64,000 bases of DNA, from positions 63,012,008 to 63,076,007 of the forward strand of contig OY757904.1 of the NCBI GenBank assembly GCA_963585895.1, read 5' to 3'. The notes below the pieces were generated by a model. That model did no database searches. It was not told the DNA's origin and worked only from the letters and a program-made list of their open reading frames with translations. The position numbers and the translations under genes were made by a program. Positions 40,627 to 53,351 of the stretch are shown here, piece by piece. How positions within the stretch are numbered: the stretch's first letter is position 1; every line of letters starts with the position of its first letter. Source of the DNA: Sepioteuthis lessoniana. Lineage: Eukaryota; Mollusca; Cephalopoda; Myopsida; Loliginidae.

Positions 40627-41489
40627 ATGTCTTTAATTCCAATTTAAAATGCTGAATTTTACAAAATGTTATGCTGTATTTTGTTTGTGAAATAATGCTT
40701 AAACTATGCGTTTTAAATGTAAAGGCACGCTTACTCTACTATAAAGCCAATTTGATATTAAGCCTATCCACATGTCAGCGAACAAGGCAGAATGTTTTTG
40801 AATATCTTCTATCGAATAATTTATTCCCTTAATAATGCATTAAGAGGAGGTGGGGACATAAAGCCCCAAGTGTTTTGTGGGGGAGGGGAAGGGGAGCGGT
40901 CATGCTATAACTGTATTGTCTAAGAGGACCTAACTAGCCACATTCGCCGACCCATTCAACAGTACAATATATAATCAGCCATTATTCGCCAAGCACGCTG
41001 CAACCACCAAAATACCACACTCGTTCTGTGAGAAGACCTACTTAAGACCCCGAATGGAATGTATGATTTTATTTACAAAAAGATATTTTATTTACAGAAG
41101 TGTTGTGTGATGGGGATGGGAGAAAAATCCGAAAACGAAAAAGAAACGATTAAAAACCAAGGAAAAAATTCCCCATTTGGTTGCCCTCCAAACCCTCTTC
41201 TATGATATGGAGGCTAACTATTTTCCGGTGTCCGAAAACACCGAAAACAACCTGGACCTACCCTAAGTGAAAGGGGTTTCTAATCTAATGGGACAAAAGA
41301 AAAGAACAGGGTCGGGCGCGGTGAGGACAGGTTGCATGAATTTATAATAAGGAAGTTCCAAGATTTTCAGAAAAGTTGGGCTGGAGTAAGGGCTGGGGTA
41401 TAAAAATTAGGGATGGGGAAGATCTTGAAGACTAACAACTAGGTGACGGGGACGATAACTTACAACATACTGCTAACTAGGGTTGAAGG
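40627..41489. other. No gene; possible 3' untranslated part of the adjoining LINE
   Basis: Sequence from about 41,060 to 41,489 is GC-richer than the left part and follows the end of the LINE ORF on the minus strand; TTTTATTTACAAAAAG near 41,070 could be its polyadenylation end. The part 40,627-41,050 is unassigned. Confidence 0.35.
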
Positions 41490-44400
41490 ACAATGAAAAC
41501 CTACTTACCCAGGATGGGGTCCCGAAGGACACAGATCGTAGACGCCATGCGTATGAAGAGGAGGGAAGAGCGACTCCAGCATTGCCCTCTTTCGTACGAC
41601 CAGATTCGCTGCATTAACACACCTTTTGTCGAATGTTCTGTGATCCAAGTATTTTCTATCGCATTTGATCTTGACCCTAATTTGATGCCTTAAGAACAAT
41701 ATCAGATCACGATAAGAAAAGTTTGCAATACAATCCCTTCTTTCGCGTCGTCCAAATCACCATTCTGGCTACAGCTAGGGTCACGAGAAACACCACACGC
41801 TTCTCACCTTGAAACGGAGGTAAAACATTGTCTACGACGTAACCAACGAACTGCTTGGGTTTGATGCAAGCCGTCCACTCCCCGACGTGGTCCCACAACG
41901 GGCGAACTCGATCGCAGTAGTAGAAGTGGGGCTCAGCCGTTTCTTCCAAGCCACTGCCACATCGAGCACAATCGGGTATGTCTGCCAGGTCCGCTCTGAA
42001 GCAGAAGCTAAGAAGAGGCAAGGCGTTCTGTGCAAGTCACCAGGTGAGCAAGAACTTTGAATTGTTCAAGAAACCCGAACCGGGCGCCCATTTCCAATGG
42101 GAGCGGACTTCCTTCGCCGTCCAGCCGTGCTGCTCATTGAGAGGGTCCGAAGTAGAGTCCACAACCAGTTCCCGATATAGTTCTTTCCGAGGCCGTGAAA
42201 TGTTACAGGACCAAGATGAAAAATCCTCCTCACCTTTCTTCTCCACACCACGTCCCCCGAAAAGGATAGGCCCAAGTACGTGAGTCTTTCAGGGAGCCAG
42301 TGGCTCTCCAGATCAGGCATACCCAGACACCCATTGCGCATCCGTTTAATGCAGACCTGTCTACGGACCATCGGCCTTCGACCTCCCCAGAGTAAACTGG
42401 CGAGGGATCGTTACAGCGCCAGCCGACGAGTCCTAGGTAAAGGAAGTACAGACAATCGGTAAAGGATCAAGGAGAAGATGTACACGGTGCTCACCTCCGC
42501 CTTGCTCTTTAAGGACAACATCCTTGGAAGTCAGGTTCCTACCTGGGCATCGACCTTAGGCTGTACCTCCGATCAACTTCGCTCCAGTTGGAGGTCGAAC
42601 CCGAGCCACACCCTGAGGATGCGGATGAGTCTGTCACTCCAGCACAAAGGTCCTTATCGTTACTCGTCTAGGCACCGAGCCACAAACCTTCGCTTTTTCC
42701 AAAACTGATTCCTGCTATTCGTTCGTACCCGGCAACTGTCGTCTTTTGATCCCTCTAGGATCTCACGAATCAAATGCAGTTTGTTTTGGATCGATCTTCC
42801 CTTCACAGCATAATTCTGTTCAGCAGCGATTAGATCGCTAATGACAAGCTGTAAGCGGTTCACTAAGACCCAGACCAAAATCTTTAACTATGTGTTTAAC
42901 AGATATGGGCCTGTAATCCTCTAGTCCCTCCCAAACATGCTTGCCACTTTTCTTCAGCAATGTGCTTGGTGACGCTACCAGGGATGGCTCTCTGGGCGAA
43001 CCAATGGTTGAACATATCCGTCAGAATTGGCACAAACATGTGCGGCAGCCTCAAGTACACTTCGTAGGGTAGACCATCTGGTCCTGGCGATTTGTTGAGG
43101 CCGACCTGCTTCAACGCATCACAGACTTCGCATTCAGTAACCACACCCTCGCAGTTAGCCGCTGTCGCCTCCCGAAGGCGGGGGAAGTCAGCTAAATAGC
43201 TGTGAAACTTCTGAAGCGAGAGATCAGGACAGCAGGCAAAGCCATGACAAAAGTGCGCTCAAATGGGTCGCGCATCTTACGATTCGATGGCTGCATGCGC
43301 CCATTCGGGGAATTGACGGAATCGATATACCGACCGGGAAACCTCGCACGCGCGATCGTGTTCGATTTCACAGCTTCGTTGAGAACTCTTTTTAACCTAT
43401 ATCTAACTACGAATCCCTAGTAGCGCTCGCTAGCCCCACGCTCAAGGTCTCTCCTTGCTAGTTCTACGTTTAGGGAGTCCTTCATCCACCGCCCGGGAAA
43501 GTCTATCTTCAACAAATTTCGCCTTCCTGATCCTATGTAGATTGAGCTGGCGACTGTATTTGGTGGCGAAACCTCTAATCCTATATTCGAGAGATGCCCA
43601 CTACCTATTCTCAGTAACCAACCCCACAAGCGCCCGCCTAATTAGGATTCCAGCCGGTCTCGAAAGTTCTGTATCTCCAGAAAAGAGGTATTGAACTTCC
43701 AGTAGCCGGTTAGACTAGGCCTATTAGCTAACTGCAGACTGACTCTAACAAGTTTATGGTCAGCCAGTCCTATCAAGTGGAACGTGGGACAACTATCGAA
43801 ATCATAGTCAGCTCTTCTAACTCACACTCTAAGTAGAAGCCAACTCGGGCAGAGGGCGAGCTATCTAGCCACGTCCACATCTCCCTCCCTGGGTAATCCA
43901 GATGAAACCTGTCGACCAAGTCGTGTCGAGCCATCAGGTCGATCAGGCTGTTTCACACCTTCCCAACCTACTAGCTTTCCGTCCGACCTTATCTATCTTG
44001 GGGTCAAGGATCACATTCCAATCACCCACTAAAACTAGCCGTTTCGGATCATCGAGGAACAGCGCCAACTGTCGAAAAAAGGATGTCCTCTTACCAGCAA
44101 TATTGGGTGTATAAACTGCGACCACCCGGAACTTGAAGCTTTTAACGGCAACATCGACCACAATCATTCGGCCCCCGTCACCAGCAAAAACAACGTTTAC
44201 ATTAGCATCAAGGCTGCGTCTAATTAGCAAAGAGACCTCAGAGCTGCTGTGACTGCCATATTCTTAAAAAAAACCCGACAAAGTTGTTCTCCAGTACCCG
44301 AGAGTCCACAGCGTAAGTGAAGTGAGTCTCTTACACGGCAGCAACATTAAAACTGAGGTTCGACAGTTCTCCAAGTAAGCGCGCATACTTGATTGGATCA

Positions 44401-46130
44401 CTCAGTCCCCGTCGCATTCAAAGTGGCCAGGTTTAGAGACATCAGACCCTCTTACTTTACTCACTGTCGACTACGGGCCGGAAGTCCTCGAGGGTGAGGA
44501 TGCCGACGGCGTGACGAAGGAACTCGGTGGTAACACGGCCCTCCCTGGAAATTCCTCCGAAATCTAAAGGGTACTTCAGTTTTAGTGCCCTTTAAAAAGA
44601 TGGATGAACATAAATTGAGACCCTGCTCGAACAAGAAGACATCATTTTTTCGAGCGATGGGTGTTCCAACTCTGCCAGCCTTATGTCCGCTCGACTGGCT
44701 TCCATAAGGAAACGCCACAGCCCCTTGGGGACTACTTTTGTTCGCTCGACTTATATCCGCACGATGGGGCTGTGACGTTTCCTTGTGATCACCGGGTTGG
44801 CAACTTTCTTCTTTCCAATGAGAGTGAAGTTTTTTAATGATTATTAAAATCATTAAAAAACTTTGCGGAGCTGGAAGTCTGCAGGAGGCTCCTCATACTC
44901 CACAGAGCACATTGCAAGTCCTAGAAGGGGTTGTCGGTCCTCCGCTGAGGCCGACTTGGTCCTGTATTTTGTTTTTGCTGAGTCTGTTGGTGATTTAGGG
45001 GGTCTCAATCGATTGAGAACGAGAGAATAGCCTGAGAGGTTAGAGAGAGGTGAGAGAGGAGAGAGAGGGCAGTGTGAGTGAAAAGTGGGGCGCAGATGAT
45101 TGTTTAAGTGTGGGTGATGTTTGATTTGAGATGGTGTTTGGTTTGAAGGGGTTCTTTTGGGGATAGAAAATGTTTTTTAGGGGCGAAGTGGGTTGTTGAA
45201 GACGTGTCGGTAGTAAGGACTGTTGTTGGGGAGACTGGGGTTGTGACTGAGGTTTGGCTTGTTGGGACTGAGCTTTTGTCTAGGTTTGGGGAGTCCTTTA
45301 AATTGTTTTTCTCCCCGCTGCTGATGGTCCATACTATCTCTTCTTTTTAGGTTGGTGGCAGTCTCCATCTCTTGATGGATGATGTTTTTTATGCTTTTTC
45401 TTTTTTTTTCAGGTAGAGATGCGCTTCTCTTGGCTGTGTTGCCTGTTGTTGTTGTGTTTTTTCTGCTTTGTCTGTTTTTGTTGGAGTTGTTGTTGTCTCT
45501 TTTGTTGTTGGCATTGTCGTTGTTGTTTCTGCTGCTCTACGGCATGTATTACTAGCAGTGGGGCCTCCTGCCCTCAACTACCACAATCATGTTTTGTTGT
45601 CAAAATTTAATGATGTATGGTATGGCCAGGAAACCCTCCCGGTTGAGCCACATATTGATGACATAGTCACTGTGTGCCGTCCTGGCTGCTGACCTTGCTG
45701 GTAAGCACCCTTATAGGAGGTGAAGACATCCCCATTCAACTGTATCCGGACACTGCACACAGTGACCCTGATGGGCCTCTCGCTTCGGTATTCTGGCTGG
45801 AGCCTATAATGTCATGAAGATACATTATTGGCCGCTAATGTTTTGGTGAGGTCCTCGGAGTGTTGCAGGACATCCCAAGTGGCAAAACTTCGCCAGCAGA
45901 AATACCGGCATGGGATGCCCGTGGTTCTTAGAATCTCCTCGAAGGCCTCTTTTTATACCGGCTTGTCTCCTGTTACGAAAAAGGATAGGGTTTTAGGTTC
46001 CACTATCTCCACTAGCTCTAGAAGTGGCAGTATTTCATTTTCTTTGAAATATGGGATGTATTTGCCCACTCTGTCCCTTCAGGTGTTTTTCTTTTGCAAG
46101 ACCAGGAGCTAAGTGTTGTTTCCGGTTCAT
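41490..46130 (-). pseudogene. Decayed L1/Tx1-type LINE (ORF1 and ORF2 remnants)
   Basis: A GC-richer block read on the minus strand. ORF1 remnants lie at about 46,110-44,900 (VVVEGRRPHC near 45,590-45,555 leads towards where a zinc knuckle is expected; Thr/Gln-rich part at 45,577-45,389). ORF2: endonuclease at 44,230-43,943 with VLVGDWNVILDPKIDKVGR; reverse transcriptase start at 43,144-42,900 with NKSPGPDGLPYEVYLRLP; fingers part at 42,878-42,660 (AVKGRSIQNKLHLIREILEG); late part at 42,371-41,505 with CLGMPDLESHWLPERL, ARCGSGLEETAEPHFYYCDR and a terminal VNAANLVVRKRAMLESLFPP. Many frameshifts and stops; the palm catalytic box is not legible. About 4.6 kb. Confidence 0.8.
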
Positions 46131-46784
46131 TTGGTCACTGTCCGGGCTGTATATTTTTTTCTGAAAAAATCTCTTCATTTTGTGTCTTTAAGGCCGACCA
46201 TTATGTATTGGCTCCAGCTGACTTGTCCAGGGAGGAGGTTCCAGGACAAGTGTAAATAAATAGTTTTGCGATGTTGACTCCTTCATAGTGATTTTAAGCA
46301 ACTAAGAGGAGGAGGGGCCGAATGTCGTAAAAAACGTGAATAAAAGACTTGTGAAGTGAAAAAAGTCGAATAGTGTTGAAAACGGCCGTGTTCGAATAAC
46401 AAAAATCACTCAATTGAACAAACAAAACAAATGTAGTTTGTCCCACCACAAAACAAATACAAAAAAAAAAGATAACAGTTGGATTGTTTGGGAAGAGGCT
46501 CTGTTAAATAAAAGACATTTGAAAAAAATTAAAGTTACAAGAACGAGGTACGTAAATCCGAGATCTTTCAGTACTGAAGTCAGAATGTAAGAGAGTGAGT
46601 TATCGGAAGTGTAGATTATATATAGTTAACTCTATCAAGTGTTCGGCTCCAAACACACCATTTATTTTGCGCAGGACAAAATCAAAGGTGTGGACATAGT
46701 TAGGAGCACAAATCACGTGACTTCCCTGTGCAATATGTTCCCGAAACTAATCAGTTTACCGACGTCAACCACTTTCTGTTTTGG
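46131..46784. other. No gene recognised
   Basis: Between the LINE 5' end and the next repeat. AATAAA-like signals on the plus strand at about 46,339 and 46,505 are not tied to any frame. Confidence 0.35.
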
Positions 46785-46960
46785 TAACAAGTGAATCAAG
46801 TCTGTGGTTTCAATAAAGGACGTAGTTTCAATGAAGGACGTAGTTCGAAGTTCCGTGAAGGTTCCAGAGTTCGACAAACACCTGAAGAAGGCCGGAGGAC
46901 ATATCGACCGAAACGTTGTGGAAATAACAATAAAGATGAAGACAATAGTCTGAAAAACCT
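46785..46960 (+). repeat. Short repeat with a CCTGAAGAAGGCCGG ... CCGAAACGTTGTG motif
   Basis: The combination CTGAAGAAGGCCGGAGGA, then CGACCGAAACGTTGTGG and AATAACAATAAAGATGAAGA, is a motif I associate with 3' ends of invertebrate retroelements (Penelope-like or similar). Assignment is tentative. Confidence 0.35.
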
Positions 46961-47127
46961 TAATGATAAAAATCAACAAGCTTCGTCTCAGAAATTTAGA
47001 CAACTAAGTGAATCAAGATCCTATTTTCTAGAATTTTTATACCACGCGTCATCAACGGTTATTTAAAAAATATAGGAGTGTAAATCCAGTGATTTCTTCT
47101 TTACTAAAAGTTGTTTCAATACACCCC

Positions 47128-47525
47128 TAGCGAAAGCGTGGACTACTATCGATGGGTTATCGATCATATAGAAATCTAATATATACGATAAAAACTTTTT
47201 TTTTTTCAAGCTGGGGCTGTGTCGGTACTACTGTATGGATGCGTCTCATATTCACTAACAAAACACACGGAGAAAGAGCTAGATGGGAACTACAAAAGAA
47301 TGCTACGTGCTGTTTTGAACAAATCCTTGACCCCACGAAACAACAACTGTACGACCTTCCAACTCAAAAATCATCCAAGATGAACAAGACATGTGGGATA
47401 CCGCTGGAGAAGCAAGGAGAGACTCATGAGCAACGGTCTTCTATGGACCCCCACACCTGGATGTGTAAGTGTCGGCTAACCAGCGAGAAATTACTCACAT
47501 CAGTCTGTGTATTCTGGGAATGGGT
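47128..47525 (+). pseudogene. RTE-like LINE fragment, rear piece
   Basis: Reads AWTTIDGLSII, then VSVLLYGCVSYSLTKHTEKE with one shift, LDGNYKRMLRAVLNKSLTPR, TRHVGYRWRSKERLMSNGLL. It matches the part of the LINE that follows FTYLGSSV and shares the high divergence of the piece at 39,183-39,345. An open frame at 47,152-47,538 is this relic in a wrong frame. Confidence 0.65.
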
Positions 47526-48291
47526 GGTTTGCGGATGATCAAACTCCCTAAAAAACACGTTTTTTGAAGAATTTTGTTAAAACCATTTTAAGAATTTTTT
47601 AAAAAATGTTTAAAAAGTTAAAATGAACCTTATCTATGAATATCAGAAAGATCATTTGAAAATTGAAAAGTCACACATATTGGAGTTATACTCTTATATT
47701 TTTAAACCCTCAGCGAGAAGCACACGCAGTAGAAAATTCTAGAAACAGGATTCAAGACTCACTTGTTCGCGGAACAAAATAGTAAGGCGTCGATAAATTA
47801 AATAGTCTCGGGAACCTGATTGGACAGAATAGTCACGTGCTAGTGATTTCAACTACGTCCGCAAGTTTTGAATTTGTGCCGAGCAAAAATAAATGTTGCG
47901 TTTGCAACCGGTTATGTGATTAGGGTATTTATATATTCTACGCCTTCTAAAGCTCTCACTCTCTCCCTTGCAGCTTTCCCAAATGAGCGACCCACAATTT
48001 CAGAACACTCGAGACAACTTGGCAGAAACACAACAGAAAAAGATGGGAAAACTTACAGCTACAGAAAACGCGTTAGTCCAAATGTAATCAGCATGCTTAC
48101 CATTATTCAAACTGCTAAATCTTTCATAGACATCGACGTCGCCTTACACATATAGAAACATACGTTCAGCCAGCGGGCAAATACATACTATGCTGCTATG
48201 TACTTTTCAGTTCCTACGTGTACATTTATATACACACACATATACATATGTGAGTAGGACTTGTCCAGCTATTTACTCTTTTTGTCTTTGG
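47526..48291. other. No gene recognised
   Basis: About 770 bp. The plus frame 47,868-48,155 has no motif I know. Confidence 0.4.
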
Positions 48292-48385
48292 TCCAGTCAG
48301 CTGGAGTTGTAGAGTATACCGACTGCATCTCTGCAGAGGTATTAAACTCCCTCGCCGAGTGTCCTGGATATGATACTTTCGTTTT
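48292..48385 (+). mobile_element. SINE-C head fragment
   Basis: CCAGTCAGCTGGAGTTGTAG, CGACTGCATCTCTGCAGAGG and GTGTCCTGGATATGATA match the head; the rest is absent. Confidence 0.65.
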
Positions 48386-48606
48386 ATCTTGGTTCGTATG
48401 TATACGAAATATGCATAATAAATTTACAGAAAAAATGAAAATGAATGGAATAAATATCCCGATATTTAAACAAAGGAATGTTTTATATATAGTACCACAA
48501 AAAGTGCACAAGAATAAATGAAAAGTTTATAATGTATGCAAACCACAAAAAGTCTTCTCACAAAAGAAAATCCCACGCCAACCTAGAAAAAGATGTCTGT
48601 GTGTAT

Positions 48607-49352
48607 TAGCGATACTGGCAAATACACCCGACCAAGCTGAAACACTACTGCATAGTTTGGAACGAGCAGCCGCAGGCATAGGCCTCTATGTTAATGCACA
48701 CAAAACGGAATATATGTGCTATAATCAAACGGGGGACATCTCCACTCTAGAAGGAACCCCTCTTAAACTAATAGACAAATTCACTTACCTAGGAAGCAGC
48801 GTCGCATCAACCGAAAAGGACATCGACACGAGGTTAACGAAAGCATTGACAGCTATCAATAGGCTATCGATTATATGGAAATCAGACCTACCCGATAAAA
48901 TGAAACGCAGTTTCTTCCAGGCAGCGGTCACATCGATACTGCTATATGGGTGCACTACATGGACTCTAACAAAACGGCTGGAGAAGAAGCTAGACGGCAA
49001 TTACACAAGAATGCTGCGAGCAATCTTGAACAAGTTCTGGCGGCAACACCACACAAGACACCAACTGTACGGCCACCTGCCCCCTATCACGAAAACTATT
49101 CAAGTTAGACGAACCAGACATGCAGGACACTGCTGGAGAAGCAGGGACGAACTCATAAGAGATGTACTGTTATGGACCTCCACACATGGCCGTGCAAAAG
49201 CAGGACGACTAGCACGAACATACATTCAGCAGCTATGTGAGGATACGGGATGTTGTCCTGAAGACCTGCCTAGGGCGATGAACGATAGGGAGGAGTGGGG
49301 AGAGAGGGTCAGGGATATCCGTGCTACCAGCGTGACATGATGATGATGATAT
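48607..49352 (+). pseudogene. RTE-like LINE, 3' fragment with intact C-terminal frame
   Basis: Frame open from 48,657 to 49,340 (227 codons), same length and almost the same sequence as the copy at 39,865-40,626 but in the opposite orientation. It begins [20 protein letters not shown], just after the catalytic box, and ends in a (GAT)n run at 49,337-49,350. Differences such as TKALTAINRL for TKAWTAINRL and HHTRHQ for HPTRHQ show independent copies. Confidence 0.8.
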
Positions 49353-49575
49353 CTTTACTCAAAACTATTTCTTTTACTAGTAAGTACAAGACACCAATCC
49401 ACTAAATACATTTCTTCACAAACGGGCTTTGTAAACCTTTTTCTATATATTGTATTCATTATATTAGGGCTTTTTTTTTTGCAATGAAAGAATGTTGTTG
49501 ATAATGCGTCGTGAATTGTTCTTGCTTTTATCAAGAGAGGAAACAATATCAACCCGACCAGTATTCCTTAAAATT
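49353..49575. other. No feature recognised
   Basis: Short AT-rich spacer after the LINE 3' end. Confidence 0.4.
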
Positions 49576-49835
49576 AGTGAAGTAAAGTTGGCGGCCGTAG
49601 TCGAGGGCGACCTGAAGGCTCCCTTTTCAATAGCAACAACACCGAGGTGTAGGGAGGCGCTCCTCCATTCCCTTGTTTGGTCTACTTTACCCTTGATCAG
49701 TACCTTATAATGCTGAGTGTTAAGCAAGGCGGCATCAAGAACAATTTTTGAGTCGTTGGTATGACTCGATCTGGGATTGAACCCCAGTCTCCCGGATCAT
49801 TGGCGAACACTCTACCCATTGGACCAGAATCCGTG
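49576..49835 (-). mobile_element. SINE-D copy
   Basis: GTAAAGTTGGCGGCCGTAGT at left; body CCTTATAATGCTGAGTGTTA; reversed B box CTGGGATTGAACCCCAGTC; head end CACTCTACCCATTGGACC. Among the better kept SINE-D copies. Confidence 0.85.
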
Positions 49836-50074
49836 TATCAATGATTAACTATTTCTATTCTTATTGAAAAGTGGCTATGCTTACCAATTTAGTTGTTGAT
49901 AATTACCGATTCATTATTACATGTTTTCGATTAACCTGTTTCGAAGTTTTTCTTTTAAACATTTCTGACAGCATTTTAATATTGATTTTTATATTTCCGT
50001 ATCAGAATGCAATATTTGAATTGTCCAACTGGAAAAATAAAGAGTATGAATAGTATCCTTTGTGGAGTGGTTTG

Positions 50075-50305
50075 TATTTACCCAAGCCTTCTGCAACGAG
50101 CAGGATGTGGCACAAGGTCAATTTCTATGCTAAGTCTAGTTGGTTTGAATTCAATTTTCCATCTCGAAGACAAATTGCCGTTCCAAAGCTTAAGAACTCA
50201 TTCTCACCTTAGTTGGAAATTGGTTTGCAGAGATGGATTCATTCTTTTCCAAGGGCATTGGCGCAAAGCGAAACGTAGATAGCCTTGTCCGAGATTTAAA
50301 CAATT
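50075..50305 (-). mobile_element. SINE-A copy, diverged
   Basis: Tail GAGCAGGATGTGGCACAAGG, body GGTTTGAATTCAATTTTCC, reversed head part ending near ATAGCCTTGTCCGAGATTT. Confidence 0.65.
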
Positions 50306-50366
50306 CCTCTTACAATTGCCGTTACTTAAAACATTGCCTCCTTTGTTCCTTGCGTATTCATGTACG

Positions 50367-50615
50367 CAGGTTGGGGAGTCCCCGTAGTTTACTGACTAAC
50401 GTGTTGGACTTCAACATCGTAGTAATCGAGTTCAAACTCAAGTCACGCTATTTCGTTCACTTTCGAACTAATAACCTTGGAAATGGTATGGAACCCTTTA
50501 TCCTCCCAGTTATGGGTTAAATTGTACTACTACTCTACTTTTACAAAGATGACTTTGGTTATAAATAACCCAAGAAGATTGACATGCCATTAAACAAAGA
50601 CAACGAACCAAACAA
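50367..50615 (+). mobile_element. SINE-B copy
   Basis: Head GGGGAGTCCCCGTAGTTTAC, B box GAGTTCAAACTCAAGTC, body ATCCTCCCAGTTATGGGTTA, tail TTGACATGCCATTAAACAAA. Confidence 0.8.
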
Positions 50616-52009
50616 ATATTTACTAAGTTTAGAGTATAAAGCGCCTTGTGAGAATCAAAATCACTGATTATGATCTGCTGGACTAGCTTGTTCACTCCTT
50701 CATCACACAAAATGTCCTCTTTTTCGCTTATCGTTTGGCATTTTCTCCTCCATTTTTCTTTTTCGGTCTTCTCATTTCTTCTTGATTTTTATTCCCTTTG
50801 TATCTCCTTACATTATGATAGTCTATGCTTACGTTATTGATAAATAATTTTCTACTTGATAATTTTAGCATATACGATCACAAGGTAAAGACTTAATAAA
50901 ATATGCAATTATTGTTTTATGAACAAGCAGACTATTAAAGGGTTATAAAAACAATAAAACTATGTAATTTGGTAGCCATAGCCAAAAAAAGAGACAACGC
51001 TTTCACAATAAAAAGAACAGAATCCAGCAGAGTACGTCTTTATTGTTTAAAGAACAGGGAACAGAGTGAATGTTTACACTGTTCAAACAACAGGGACAAA
51101 AGAGACCGAAATCATTTCTGGGATTATCATTTGTCCAATGAACTCGCTCACTTTTCAAAGGAGACAATTACTTATTGTCGCCCTCAATGTTCCATCTATT
51201 ATAAAGAAAAGTCTTACTTTTTCTATGTGAACGATAATAAGCATTCATGTGTGTATGTATATATAAATGGATGTATATATATGGATGTGTGTGGGGGTCT
51301 ACGTATGTTGTGGGTAGCCGGCAGAATTGTCTTCAACATCTTTGAAGCGGCGCCTGAGTGTTTACATAGTTCTTTGTCTATTTTGGCGCAAAGACCACAC
51401 AAAGAGCTATGCCCACGAAAACCTGCAATGCCGTAAGAGAGGATGAAGGTAGTTGGTCGGTTAGGGGTGGAACTCCGGAGCAATGAGTCAGACAATTCGA
51501 GCCCAGGACACACGTTGGATTGGAGGGTTTTGCCCATCTGCAGACGTGCAGGCGACTGGGCAAGGGAATCGTGTTTCGGGGTTATTCAGTATGGTCTTGA
51601 TCAGGTTTGAGTCGATATTTTTTGTATAATTTTGTTTCTATCAAATAGGACAGAATTTCATCTACCTTGATATTTTCAAATGAATCTTTCATACAATTTA
51701 CATTGAAAAGGCGTTATCTGATAAAAGAGAAAGAATTATATTCTATGAGAAAGTGTTAAACAGTCCAGAATGTTGGACATGTTATATATTGGGGTTGTTG
51801 TTCGTATTTGAGCATTAACAAGCCGGTAAGACTTGTGTGACTAACGCGTAATCAGGATATAGTGATTGTTCCTTTTTAGATTTTGGTCTCCGGTCCACAA
51901 AAGTGGGTTTGATTGAGAGGAGCTTATTGTGAATGTTGTTATTTCAGCATTTTTTAAATTAACCGATACTCTGAGCTTCAAGCTACGTGCTGATACATTC
52001 TTAAATAGC
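50616..52009. other. No gene recognised
   Basis: About 1.4 kb. The 155-codon plus frame at 50,969-51,436 has no recognisable domain, and the antisense strand of 51,005-51,060 carries an AATAAAG that could be a terminal-repeat or 3' end signal. Regions 51,280-51,560 are GC-richer than the surroundings but unassigned. Confidence 0.35.
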
Positions 52010-52057
52010 TCCGTGTCTATTTCCTACGATGTTTACCGTTATACAACGTGTTTCCAC
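52010..52057 (-). repeat. SINE-A head scrap
   Basis: CGTGTCTATTTCCTACGATG and following 25 bp resemble the reversed SINE-A head. Very short. Confidence 0.35.
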
Positions 52058-52371
52058 TCTAAAGTGGTGTTTGAGTTTGGCCTTCTGCTTTTAAAATTCA
52101 CACCTCTTTTACAAAATAATTATTTATGGACTCTTTTAAAACTGCGAATGGAATCTCTCGAACCAGCTACGAAAATGAGATTGGTTTTGATTTAGAGTAC
52201 TACTATCAATGACTCCAGCCCTCTTGGTAGGTACTGGGACTGGAGAACACACTGACTGCTGAATGTTCAAAAAGTTTTTAATATTATCTAGTTAGGTGTT
52301 TATTGCTCAAATAAAGCCCATACAATTTCGTTCTTTTGCTATTGTCTGTTGAAAGAAACTAAACTGTATGG

Positions 52372-52606
52372 GAGTCTTCGTGGCGTGATGGTTAAAGTAC
52401 TGACCTGTGGCTTCTATATAAACGAGTTTGAACTCCGATCGCGTTGTTGTGTTCACTTTTTGACTAATATGCATGGGAAAAATATGAACTCCGTTATCCT
52501 CCAACATTTTTATTAGATAGTATCACTGCTGTTCTTCCTCAAGAACGGTTTTAGCATTAAATAATTCAAGAATGCTGATACGTCGTTAAACAAAGAAACC
52601 GAAAAC
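52372..52606 (+). mobile_element. SINE-B copy
   Basis: Head GTCTTCGTGGCGTGATGGTT, B box GAGTTTGAACTCCGATC, tail GAATGCTGATACGTCGTTAA then ACAAAGAAACCGAAAACC. Confidence 0.8.
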
Positions 52607-53351
52607 CAGAAAAAAAACTATAGTTCACAGAAAAGAATCATGCATTCACATAAACATCCTCGATTAGTGGACTCTTCATAATTCTTCAACTTTGCACTTG
52701 TAAGCTTTACAGCCCTAGAAAACAGTTAAATTGTATTTGCCAAAGGATTGACGAATAGAATGTTGAGTGACAAAATTTTCATAGCCTGTTGAAGTTGGTC
52801 CCTGATATGATGAATATTTGAGTCGCAAAATTTCTTGTAGTCACTTGTATTGCAGATTGATCATTCTTATCTAAATACCATTAAACCAGGCCACTATTAT
52901 TACAATTTTCATTGATTATTTTGGTATGTTGTAAATATTTCGCAGAATATAACAATGCCTATTCTTACAAAGAAAATCTATACAATAGCTGAAATATAAT
53001 ACATAATTGAAGCTTTAATATAATTTACATATATTCAATATACGTGCTGTAAATTGAGATCTTTTCGACTCATCCAGCTGTGTCCATTTTGACTTTTCAA
53101 TTATATATAGCAATATTTAACTACACATCCTCGGCTATAAAATGGGTCGTGGTCCTTAACCCAAATGTTTCACCAAATCTAAAAATCAAAAAGAAAAAAA
53201 AACAAAAAACAAAACATGTCAGACAAAATTTCAAGGAATAACTTTTTTTTGCCGCCAAAAGCTAGCAGGTAAGAATATACAAGCTATGCCTCGTCTTATT
53301 CAGTATGTACCGTAGCCTGATATGGATATGCGGGGAATGGACACATAATGT
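52607..53351. other. No feature recognised
   Basis: About 740 bp AT-rich sequence. Confidence 0.4.

Noticed and set aside
41978..43694. Plus-strand open frames across 42-44 kb
   Set aside because: They are shadows of the minus-strand Tx1-type LINE, whose motifs are clear on the other strand.
50969..51436. 155-codon plus-strand frame as a gene
   Set aside because: No domain, low-complexity Tyr/Ile from a TA-type tract, and no splice signals that extend it.
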